64,000 bases of DNA from Amycolatopsis camponoti (GTDB lineage Bacteria; Actinomycetota; Actinomycetes; Mycobacteriales; Pseudonocardiaceae), in contig NZ_CABVGP010000002.1 in the NCBI RefSeq assembly GCF_902497555.1, forward strand, positions 2,988,501-3,052,500, written 5' to 3'. A model generated the notes under the pieces. The model did no database searches. It saw nothing but the letters and a program-made list of their open reading frames with translations, and was not told the DNA's origin. The position numbers and the translations under genes were made by a program. The stretch's first letter is position 1. Each line of letters begins with the position of its first letter. Positions 56,999-64,000 of the stretch are shown here, piece after piece.

Positions 56999-59161
56999 GT
57001 GGCGAACCGTGCTTTGCGCTCATCCGCCGTGGTGGCGGCCCTGACCGCGCCCGTCCTCCTGCTGGGGACCGCGAGCGCGGTGGCCGCGCCCGGCTCGCCA
57101 CCGGGGCGGCAGCTGACGATCGAGACGGTCTCGAACCCGCGGCCGTCCCTCGTCAGCGGGGGACAGGTCCTGGTCAGGGTCGTCCCGCCGGAGCGGACGC
57201 ACGCCGGGCGGGTCACCGTCAGCGGCAACGGCCACGACGTCACGTCGAGCTTCCGCACCCAGCCGGACGGCAGCCTGCTCGGCCTGGTGACCGGCCTGCG
57301 CGACGGCGTCAACGACCTGAGCGCCCGGGCCGGCGGACCCGGCCCGGACCAGCGGGCGAACCTGCGCGTCACCAACCACCCGATCACCGGGCCCGTCTTC
57401 TCCGGCGCGCAGCAGCACCCGTTCTACTGCGAAACCCAGGCGTTCGGCCTGCCCGCGGCCTCCCAGCCCCTCTGCAGCGCGCCGACGCAGGTGAGCTACC
57501 AGTACAAGACCACCGCCGGGGCGTTCGCGCCGCTGGCGGACCCGGCGACCCGGCCCGCGGACCTCGCGACGGCCACGGTCAACGGACACGCGGTGCCGTA
57601 CGTGGTCCGCGTCGAGCGCGGCACGATCGACCGCGCCGTCTACGAGATGGCGGTGCTCTACGACGGCGCGCCGTCGCCCGTCGCCCCGGACGCCGGCTGG
57701 AACGGGAAGCTGGTCTACACCTTCGGCGGCGGCTGCAACGCGGGCTACCACCAGGGCGCCGCGACCGGCGGGGTCGTCAACGACCTGTTCCTGGCCCAGG
57801 GCTACGCGGTCGCGTCGTCGACCCTGAACGTGCTCGACACCAACTGCAGCCCGATCATCTCGGCCGAAGCGGCGATGATGGTCAAGGAGCACTTCATCGA
57901 GACCTACGGCCCGGTCGCCCACACCATCGGCTGGGGTGGCTCGGGCGGGGCGATCCAGCAGTACGACATCGCCGAGAACTACCCCGGCATCGTCGACGGC
58001 ATCATCCCCGGCGTCTCGTTCCCGGACCCGCTGAGCGTCGGCGGGCCGGTGTCGGACTGCCGCCTGCTCGAGCAGTACTTCGCCGGGCCGGGCGCGTCGT
58101 TCACCGCGGCGCAGAAGCAGGCCGTCGCGGGCTTCGCCAGCTACGACTCCTGCGTCTCCTGGAACCTGACCTTCGCCAGCCGCGCGACCGCGACCGGCAG
58201 CTGCAACGCGGCGATCCCGGTCGCGGCGCGGTGGGACCCGGTCACCAACCCGCGCGGGGTGAAGTGCAACTCCAACGAGCAGCTGGTGAACCAGATCGGG
58301 CGGGACCCGAAGACCGGGTTCGTGCGCAGCCCGCTGGACACCACCGGCGTGCAGTACGGCCTGGCCGCGCTGAAGGCCGGGAAGATCACCGCGGCGCAGT
58401 TCACCGACCTCAACGCCGGCATCGGCGGTCTCGACTACACCGGAAAGCCCGTGGCGCAGCGGATCGCGGCCGATCCGAAGGCGCTCAGCGCGGTTTATGC
58501 CGACGACATCATGAACTCGGCGTCGCAGGGCCTGCGGGAGACGCCGATCATCGACCAGCGGACCGATCTCGACCTCGCCGGGTTCGGCAACGACATTCAC
58601 ACCACCGAGTGGTCTTACGTGATGCGGCAACGGCTTCTGCGGGCCAACGGCACGGCGGCCAACCAGGTCATCATCGAAAACCACGCCACCCCGGCCGAAG
58701 CGGCGGCCGCCAGCGTCTACGAGCTGGGCGCGATGGACCGCTGGCTGACCGCGATCGACGCGGACCGCTCGCACCGGAGCCCCCAGCAGAAGGTGCTGGC
58801 GAACCGGCCGGCCGATCTCGGCGACGGGTGTTACCTCTCGGCCGCGTCGCGCATCACCGAGAAGCTGACGTACCCGGCGAGCGGCCAGTGCGGCGCGCAG
58901 TACCCGGTGGCGGCCAACACCCGGATGGTCGCGGGGGAGAGCCTGGCCCTCGATGTGCTGAAATGCCGGCTGAAGCCGCTCGACTTCCGCGACTACCCGG
59001 TCGCCTTCACCGCCGCGGAACGGCAGCGGTTGCGCGCGACGTTCCCCGGCGGGGTGTGCGACTACGGCCGTCCGGGCGTCGGGCAGCGCGCCCCGATCGG
59101 GACCTGGCTGAGCTACGGCGACGAACGGACCGGCACCACCCCGCCGACGAAGGTGTGGTGA
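56999..59161 (+). CDS. Secreted DUF6351-like protein (alpha/beta-hydrolase-type)
   Basis: A 720-residue secreted protein. GTG 56999 is chosen since GGAG lies 6 nt before it; it gives a clean signal peptide (ALRSSAVVAALTAPVLLLGTASAVA, cut at AVAA-PG). The body has an N-terminal beta domain, HPFYCETQAFGLP, a hydrolase-like core NGKLVYTFGGGCNAGY and the elbow TIGWGGSGGAIQQ, where the Ser of GGSGG may be nucleophile. Multiple cysteines fit an extracellular protein. DUF6351 is widespread in actinobacteria, function unknown. Divergent from the redox enzyme; no partner gene. Confidence 0.75.
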   Translation: MANRALRSSAVVAALTAPVLLLGTASAVAAPGSPPGRQLTIETVSNPRPSLVSGGQVLVRVVPPERTHAGRVTVSGNGHDVTSSFRTQPDGSLLGLVTGLRDGVNDLSARAGGPGPDQRANLRVTNHPITGPVFSGAQQHPFYCETQAFGLPAASQPLCSAPTQVSYQYKTTAGAFAPLADPATRPADLATATVNGHAVPYVVRVERGTIDRAVYEMAVLYDGAPSPVAPDAGWNGKLVYTFGGGCNAGYHQGAATGGVVNDLFLAQGYAVASSTLNVLDTNCSPIISAEAAMMVKEHFIETYGPVAHTIGWGGSGGAIQQYDIAENYPGIVDGIIPGVSFPDPLSVGGPVSDCRLLEQYFAGPGASFTAAQKQAVAGFASYDSCVSWNLTFASRATATGSCNAAIPVAARWDPVTNPRGVKCNSNEQLVNQIGRDPKTGFVRSPLDTTGVQYGLAALKAGKITAAQFTDLNAGIGGLDYTGKPVAQRIAADPKALSAVYADDIMNSASQGLRETPIIDQRTDLDLAGFGNDIHTTEWSYVMRQRLLRANGTAANQVIIENHATPAEAAAASVYELGAMDRWLTAIDADRSHRSPQQKVLANRPADLGDGCYLSAASRITEKLTYPASGQCGAQYPVAANTRMVAGESLALDVLKCRLKPLDFRDYPVAFTAAERQRLRATFPGGVCDYGRPGVGQRAPIGTWLSYGDERTGTTPPTKVW

Positions 59162-59171
59162 CGGAGGCGGG

Positions 59172-60533
59172 TCAGCCGGGCGGGTTCCCGTAACCGCGCA
59201 GGAACAGCGCTTCGGTCAGCGCCATGGCCGCGATCTCCTGGGGTGCCACGCTTTCGTTGGGCGCGTGGATGCGCGACCGCGGTTCCTCGACGCCGATGAG
59301 GAGAATCTCCGCGTCCGGGTAGGTTTCGGCGAAGACCGTGCACAGCGGGATCGACCCGCCCTGCCCGAGCCGGCTCATCGGGGTCCCGTACGCGGTCCGC
59401 ATGGCCTCGCCCAGCACGTGGTGGGCGAGGCCGTGGGTGGCCGGGCGGAACGGGCGGCCGCTCGCCTCGATCGCCACCGACAGGCGGGCGCCGCGCGGGG
59501 TGGCCGCGATCAGGTGCTCGGTCAGGGCGCGCGCCGCTTCGTGCGGCTCGATGCCGGGTGGGATGCGGAGGTTCAGCCTGGCCCTGGCCCGCGGGGTGAT
59601 GGCCGCGGCGGAGCCGACGACCGGCGGGCAGTCGATGCCGAGCACCGTCAGCGCCGGCCGGGCCCACAGCATGTCCGCGACGCCGGCATCACCGTCGGCA
59701 CCGAGCAGGGCGGCGTCGGGGGACAGTCCCGCGTCCGCCCGGAACTGGGCCGCCGGGTAGGGGGCGCCGGACCAGCGGCCGTCGCCGGGCAGGCCGTCGA
59801 CGGTCGTGGCGCCGTCGGCGTCACGCAAGGAGGCCAGCACCGACACCAAAGCGGCCAGCGCGTCCGGGGCGGGGCCGCCGAACATGCCGGAGTGCAGCTC
59901 GGACGGCAGCGCCTCGACGGAGACGACGACGTTGACCATGCCACGCAGGCTGACCGTGACGGCGGGCCGCCCGACCGCGACGTTCCCGGTGTCGCACACC
60001 AGGATCGCGTCCGCCCGCAGGAGGTCGGCGTGCTCCGGGACGAACGCCTCCAGACCGCCGGTGCCCTGCTCCTCCGAACCTTCGACGACCAGCTTGAGGT
60101 CGACCGGCAGGTCGTCGCCGAGCGCGCGCAACGCCGTGAGGTGCATGAGGATGTTGCCCTTGCAGTCGGCCGCGCCGCGCCCGTACCAGCGGCCGTCCAC
60201 CTCGGTCAGCCGGAACGGCGGTGTCCGCCAGGCGCCGGGGTCCAGCGGCGGCTGGACGTCGTAGTGCGCGTAGAGGAGCACCGTCGGCGCGTTTTCCCGG
60301 CCGCACGAACGGAAACCGAGCACGGCCTGGCTGCCGTCTGGGGTGTCCGCCACCCGGGTGTCGAACCCGGTGTCCGCGAACGCGCCGGCCACCCAGGCCG
60401 CGGCCCGCCGGCACTCTTCGGGTGGGAACTGCCGCGGGTCCGCGACGGAGGGGATCGCGACGAGGTCGGCGAGGTCTTCGCGCGCTCGTGGCATGAGCCC
60501 GTTCACGCGGGCACGGAGGTCCATCGCGCTCAC
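59172..60533 (-). CDS. M20 family metallopeptidase / dipeptidase
   Basis: A 453-residue M20 enzyme. First metal site LLYAHYDVQPPLDPGAW (His, with Asp two on), catalytic and metal carboxylates in VVEGSEEQGTGGL, dimer domain RGMVNVVVSVEALPSELHSGMFGG, and RLGQGGSIPLC near the end. It hydrolyses dipeptides or N-acyl amino acids with two zinc ions. GTG 60533 is favoured over ATG 60524 because it forms GTGA with the stop of the small membrane protein, just as that gene does with the permease. Last in a permease/peptidase operon. Confidence 0.9.
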   Translation of the reverse strand: MSAMDLRARVNGLMPRAREDLADLVAIPSVADPRQFPPEECRRAAAWVAGAFADTGFDTRVADTPDGSQAVLGFRSCGRENAPTVLLYAHYDVQPPLDPGAWRTPPFRLTEVDGRWYGRGAADCKGNILMHLTALRALGDDLPVDLKLVVEGSEEQGTGGLEAFVPEHADLLRADAILVCDTGNVAVGRPAVTVSLRGMVNVVVSVEALPSELHSGMFGGPAPDALAALVSVLASLRDADGATTVDGLPGDGRWSGAPYPAAQFRADAGLSPDAALLGADGDAGVADMLWARPALTVLGIDCPPVVGSAAAITPRARARLNLRIPPGIEPHEAARALTEHLIAATPRGARLSVAIEASGRPFRPATHGLAHHVLGEAMRTAYGTPMSRLGQGGSIPLCTVFAETYPDAEILLIGVEEPRSRIHAPNESVAPQEIAAMALTEALFLRGYGNPPG

Positions 60534-60892
60534 CCGCCCGTCGCGAGCTTCTCGGGACAATAGATTTCGATGACGAGCCGCTGTGCGCGCGCCGCGGCTT
60601 CGGGCGAAAGCACCCGGCGGGCCCCGGGCGTGGGCGTCGCGCCCGGGTCGGCGCAGGTCGAGCCGCCGTCCGTGCCGAGCAGCCGGACGACCTGGTCCCG
60701 CGACGGCGTCCGCGCACCCGCCTGGGCCAGCCGCGAGACGAGCAGGTCGGCCTTCGCCTCGGCTTCGGCGGAGACCCGGGCGGAGTGGAAGAGCAGGTAC
60801 CCGGCCACCAGGAGGCCGCCCAGCACGACCCCCACGACGAGGTAGACCACCACCCGTTGCCCGCCGGTCGATCGTTCGTCCACAGTGGTCAC
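60530..60892 (-). CDS. Small single-TM hypothetical protein
   Basis: A 120-residue protein with one N-terminal TM helix (VVVYLVVGVVLGGLLVAGYLLF), a short helical stalk SARVSAEAEAKADLLVSRLAQAG and a C-terminal domain with two Cys (STCADPG and IEIYCPEKL). GTG 60892 overlaps the permease stop; its own stop overlaps the M20 start. I do not recognise the family; the strict coupling suggests it serves the permease or peptidase. Confidence 0.7.
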   Translation of the reverse strand: MTTVDERSTGGQRVVVYLVVGVVLGGLLVAGYLLFHSARVSAEAEAKADLLVSRLAQAGARTPSRDQVVRLLGTDGGSTCADPGATPTPGARRVLSPEAAARAQRLVIEIYCPEKLATGG

Positions 60893-62367
60893 GACGTGCT
60901 CACCTCCGGCAGCCGCCACGACGGCTTGCGCAGGCGGTAGAACAGGAAGGGCACCAGCAGGCCGAGGCCGAGGGCGCCGCCCGCGACGACCCCGAGGTAG
61001 ATCCACGGGTTGCCCGAGCCGAACTGGGACGGCGGGACGAACCCGACCAGCAGTGCGGCGAGGGACGCGCAGAACCCGACACCGCACAGCCCGAGCAGCA
61101 TCGGCGCGCGGTACCCGCGCGGGTGTTCGGGGTGCTTGCGCCGCAACCGCACCGCCGCGACGAACATCAGCAGGTACATGATCAGGTACACCTGGGTGGT
61201 GATCACCGAGAAGATCCAGTACGCGCTCGAGACGTCCGGGATGAACGCGTAGCACAGGGCGATCAGCGTGGTGAGCACGCCCTGGGTGACGAGGATGTTC
61301 TGCTGCACGCCCTGTTTGTTGAGCCGCTGCAGGAACGGCGGCAGGTACCCCTCCTGCCGGGAGATCAGCAGCAGGCCCTTCGACGGGCCGGCCAGCCAGG
61401 TCAGCATCCCGCCGAGCGAGGCCAGGACGAGCATGACACCGATCAGCGGCGTCAGCCACTGGATGCCGAAGGTGGTGAACACGGCTTCGAAGGCCTGCAT
61501 CACCCCGGCCGTGAGCGACAGCTGGTCGGCGGGGATGACCCAGCTGATCGCCAGCGCGGGCAGGACGAAGATGAGCAGCACCAGCCCCATCGCCAGGAAC
61601 ATGGCCCGCGGGAACTCCTTGCCCGGTTCGCGCAGCGACGAGACGTGCACGGCGTTCATCTCCATGCCGGAGTAGGACAGGAAGTTGTTGACGATCAGCA
61701 CGAGGCTCGCGAGCCCGGCCCACGCGGGGAGCAGGTGGTCCGCCGACATCGGCGCGGCGGAGGGGTGGCCCTGGGCCAGGAACACGATGCCGAGGACCAC
61801 GAGGAGCGCGCCGGGAACCAGGGTCCCGATGACGAGCCCGCCGCCGGCGAGCCCGGCCACGCCCTTGGTGCCGCGGGAGGAGATCCAGACCCCCGACCAG
61901 TAGGCGACGACGATGACGGCGGCGGTCCACCACCCGTTGTCCGCCAGGCTCGGGTCGAAGACGTACGCGAGCGTGCTCGCGACGTACCCGAGCAGGCTCG
62001 GGTAGTAGAAGATCGTCATCGCGAACTGGCACCAGACCGCCAGGAAGCCCATCGGCTTGGAGATCCCGAGCGCCACCCAGTTGTAGACCCCGCCCGGCCA
62101 GCCGGAGGCCAGCTCGGCCGAGACCAGGGAGGTCGGCAGCAGGAACACGATCGCCGGGACGACGTAGAGGAAGACGGCGGCGAGGCCGTAGACGGCCATC
62201 GTCGGCGCCGGGCGCAGGCTCGCGACGGAACTGGTCGTCATGAGCGCGAGCGCGATCCAGGAGATCCACGCGGCGGCCGGCGGTTTCGCGCGGCCGGTTC
62301 CCGCGGTGGCCGGCGGTGACGCCCCGGGTGACTCCGGTGGCCGGTGCGGTCGGTTCGTGGCGGTCAT
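60889..62367 (-). CDS. APC-family amino-acid permease (glutamate:GABA antiporter type)
   Basis: A 492-residue permease with about 12 TM helices. SWIALALMTTSSVASLRPAPTMAVYGLAAVFLY begins the APC fold, then LPTSLVSAELASGWPGGVYNWVALGISKPMGFLAVW in blocks, LIVNNFLSYSGMEMNAVHVSSLREPGKEFPRAMFLA and GPSKGLLLISRQEGYLPPFLQRLNKQGVQ, features of the GadC/YjeM branch. Exchanges or imports amino acids. First gene of a GTGA-coupled operon with 60530 and 59172, so peptide or amino-acid use is likely. Confidence 0.88.
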   Translation of the reverse strand: MTATNRPHRPPESPGASPPATAGTGRAKPPAAAWISWIALALMTTSSVASLRPAPTMAVYGLAAVFLYVVPAIVFLLPTSLVSAELASGWPGGVYNWVALGISKPMGFLAVWCQFAMTIFYYPSLLGYVASTLAYVFDPSLADNGWWTAAVIVVAYWSGVWISSRGTKGVAGLAGGGLVIGTLVPGALLVVLGIVFLAQGHPSAAPMSADHLLPAWAGLASLVLIVNNFLSYSGMEMNAVHVSSLREPGKEFPRAMFLAMGLVLLIFVLPALAISWVIPADQLSLTAGVMQAFEAVFTTFGIQWLTPLIGVMLVLASLGGMLTWLAGPSKGLLLISRQEGYLPPFLQRLNKQGVQQNILVTQGVLTTLIALCYAFIPDVSSAYWIFSVITTQVYLIMYLLMFVAAVRLRRKHPEHPRGYRAPMLLGLCGVGFCASLAALLVGFVPPSQFGSGNPWIYLGVVAGGALGLGLLVPFLFYRLRKPSWRLPEVSTS

Positions 62368-62468
62368 GGGTGGTGGCCTCCCGGCTTCACGTCGGTGGGG
62401 TGCCTCATCGTGTTCCGCGCCGGGCCCGGCCGGGTCACCCGTCGCGGGCGAGACCGGCGGGCGGCGGG

Positions 62469-64000
62469 TCAGCCGAGCGCGGCGTCGAGCGTGACGGCGG
62501 CGTCGATGAGGGCGAGGTGGGTGAAGGCCTGCGGGAAGTTGCCGAGCTGCTCGCCGGTCGGCGCGATTTCCTCGGCGTAGAGGCCGACGTGGTTGGCGTA
62601 GGTGAGCATCTTCTCGAACGCCGTGCGGGCTTCCTCGAGCCGGCCCGCGCGGGCCAGCGCGTCGACGTAGGTGAAGCTGCACAAGGAAAAGGTGCCTTCG
62701 TCGCCGCTGAGACCGTCCGGGGACGCGGCCGGGTCGTAGCGGTAGACCAGGCTGTCGGTGACCAGCTCGGCCCGGATCGCGTCCAGTGTGGACAGCCACA
62801 GCGGGTCGTGGGCGGGGAGGAAACCGGTGCGGGGCATGCGCAGCAGGGCCGCGTCCAGCTCCTCGCCGGTGTAGTGCTGGACGAAGGCGTTGCGCGTCCG
62901 GTGCCAGCCGCGGCCGAGGATCTGGCCGTAGATGGTGTCGCGCTGCCAGGCCCAGTCCTCGACCGGCGCGGGGCGGCCGTGGGCGGCGGCCAGCCGGATG
63001 CCGCGGTCGAAGGCGACCCAGCTCATCAAGCGGCCGTAGGTGAACGACCGGCGGCCGCCCCGGGTCTCCCAGATGCCTTCTTCGGCCTGGTCCCAGTGTT
63101 CGGCGAGCCAATCCAGCGCCGCCCGCAGGGCGGTCCAGCCCTGGTGGGGGAGCTCGAACCCGGCGCGGTCGGCGGCGTAGACGCTGTCGAGGGCCTCGCC
63201 GTAGATGTCGAGCTGCAGCTGCCCGGCCGCGTCGTTGCCGATCCGCACCGGGCTCGACCCCCGGTAGCCGGACCAGTGCGCGAGGCTCTCCTCCTGCAGG
63301 TCGGTGGCGCCGTCGACGCGGTACAGCACCGCGAGCGGCCCGCCGCTGCCCGCCCGGCCTTCGCGGATGCGGTCGCCCAGCCAGCTCCCGAACCGGGCCG
63401 CTTCCTCGGTGAAGCCGAGGGCCAGCAACGCCGAAACCGAGAACGACGCGTCCCGGACCCAGGTGTAGCGGTAGTCCCAGTTGCGCTCCCCGCCGATCCG
63501 CTCGGGCAGGCCGAGGGTGGGCGCGGCGACCAGTCCGCCGGTCGGTGCGTAGGTGAGCAGCTTGAGGGTGATCGCCGAGCGGGCCACGACCTCCCGCCAG
63601 CGGCCGCGGTAGGTCGAGCGGGCCAGCCACGCGCGCCACCAGTCCACGGTGGTGTCGAAGAGCTCCGTGAACTCGGCGACGCGGATTTCGCGCGGGGGCG
63701 CCGCGGCGTCGGTCTCGAGCACGAGCCCGCGGACCTGCCGCGCGGTCAGGGTGAGCCGCAGGTGCACGTCGCCCTCCTCGACGCGCGCGTCGGCGAGGTG
63801 TTCGTCGCCGGGCTCGCGGACCGCGTGCAGCACCAGGGAAGTACCCCGCGCGTTGAACACGGCCCCGCTCCGGACGAGCGTCGCCTGGTGCGGACGGCGG
63901 CCGTAGTCGAAGCGGGGGGCGACCAGCACGTCGAAGGTCATCCGGCCGCGGACGCAGCGCACGAGCCGGGCGATCCGGTGTTCGGTGGTGGCGGCCGGGC
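62469..64000 (-). CDS. Glycoside hydrolase family 15 (glucoamylase/trehalase-like), 5' end outside window
   Basis: The frame stays open to position 64000, so the N-terminus is missing; 510 residues are visible. After a beta-sandwich part (FDVLVAPRFDYGRRPHQATLV) the (alpha/alpha)6 barrel starts at YRGRWREVVARSAITLKLLTYAPTGGLVAAPTLGLPE, with ERNWDYRYTWVRDASFSVSALLALG, QLDIYGEALDSVYAADRAG, EEGIWETRGGRRSFTYGRLMSWVAFDRG (first catalytic Glu region) and GTFSLCSFTYVDALARAG. Cytoplasmic GH15 proteins of actinobacteria act on trehalose or alpha-glucans. 101 bp upstream of the permease gene. Confidence 0.9.
   Translation of the reverse strand, partial: PAATTEHRIARLVRCVRGRMTFDVLVAPRFDYGRRPHQATLVRSGAVFNARGTSLVLHAVREPGDEHLADARVEEGDVHLRLTLTARQVRGLVLETDAAAPPREIRVAEFTELFDTTVDWWRAWLARSTYRGRWREVVARSAITLKLLTYAPTGGLVAAPTLGLPERIGGERNWDYRYTWVRDASFSVSALLALGFTEEAARFGSWLGDRIREGRAGSGGPLAVLYRVDGATDLQEESLAHWSGYRGSSPVRIGNDAAGQLQLDIYGEALDSVYAADRAGFELPHQGWTALRAALDWLAEHWDQAEEGIWETRGGRRSFTYGRLMSWVAFDRGIRLAAAHGRPAPVEDWAWQRDTIYGQILGRGWHRTRNAFVQHYTGEELDAALLRMPRTGFLPAHDPLWLSTLDAIRAELVTDSLVYRYDPAASPDGLSGDEGTFSLCSFTYVDALARAGRLEEARTAFEKMLTYANHVGLYAEEIAPTGEQLGNFPQAFTHLALIDAAVTLDAALG

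Noticed and set aside
1..64000. tRNA, rRNA, CRISPR array, IS element
   Set aside because: Looked for cloverleaf ends, spaced direct repeats and transposase motifs; none found.

Overview
The window is about 72% GC, dense in genes, rich in GTG starts and 1-8 bp start/stop overlaps. It carries features typical of mycelial actinomycetes: F420-type luciferase-like oxidoreductases, a mycothiol-reductase-like thioredoxin-fold protein, a large LuxR (LAL) regulator, stand-alone NRPS parts, and a single TTA codon inside a biosynthetic operon. I infer a Pseudonocardiaceae chromosome, probably Amycolatopsis-like; this is inference, since no rRNA or other phylogenetic marker is present. I saw no tRNA, rRNA, CRISPR array, IS element or prophage.

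Layout. 1-5105: a leftward operon (FAD monooxygenase, CocE-type hydrolase, SnoaL-like protein, NIPSNAP protein, truncated acetamidase/formamidase) with a divergent LysR regulator. 5312-10620: a complete oligopeptide-type ABC importer in the order permease C, permease B, binding lipoprotein, fused two-domain ATPase. 10863-13979: a GNAT acetyltransferase followed by a polar amino-acid ABC importer, preceded by a good promoter and an attenuator-like hairpin.

13989-34464 is the accessory core. A divergent LAL regulator faces a seven-gene operon (17582-26771): 3-hydroxyacyl-CoA dehydrogenase, alpha-oxoamine synthase, methylcrotonyl-CoA-carboxylase-type beta and alpha subunits, ATP-grasp ligase, NphT7-like acetoacetyl-CoA synthase and MFS exporter. 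Read together, this looks like a small biosynthetic pathway that builds and possibly carboxylates a C4 acyl-CoA, condenses it with an amino acid to an alpha-amino ketone, ligates it by ATP-grasp chemistry and exports it. I do not recognise the product. It is followed by two luciferase-like oxidoreductases, a LysR regulator, and an A-PCP / type II thioesterase / P450 operon of the kind that beta-hydroxylates a carrier-bound amino acid, then a methyltransferase.

34765-44639 is mixed: a benzoylformate-decarboxylase-like enzyme, an orphan NitT/TauT binding lipoprotein, cupin plus TetR, a decayed MmcQ/YjbR gene, rarA, a TetR-controlled FAD monooxygenase plus DUF3159 membrane protein with two clear operators, and a KAS III-like enzyme with a Ser-His-Asp triad plus a small partner. 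44940-52321 holds a membrane protein, an SNF2 helicase with SWIM-finger partner, an ABC-2 exporter and a thioredoxin-fold protein. 52411-56816 is a stress island (Mn catalase, two SRPBCC proteins, YbdK ligase, CDGSH protein and an iron-redox enzyme overlapping antisense). 56999-64000 holds a secreted DUF6351 protein, an amino-acid permease / small membrane protein / M20 peptidase operon, and the C-terminal part of a GH15 glucoamylase-like enzyme running off the right edge.
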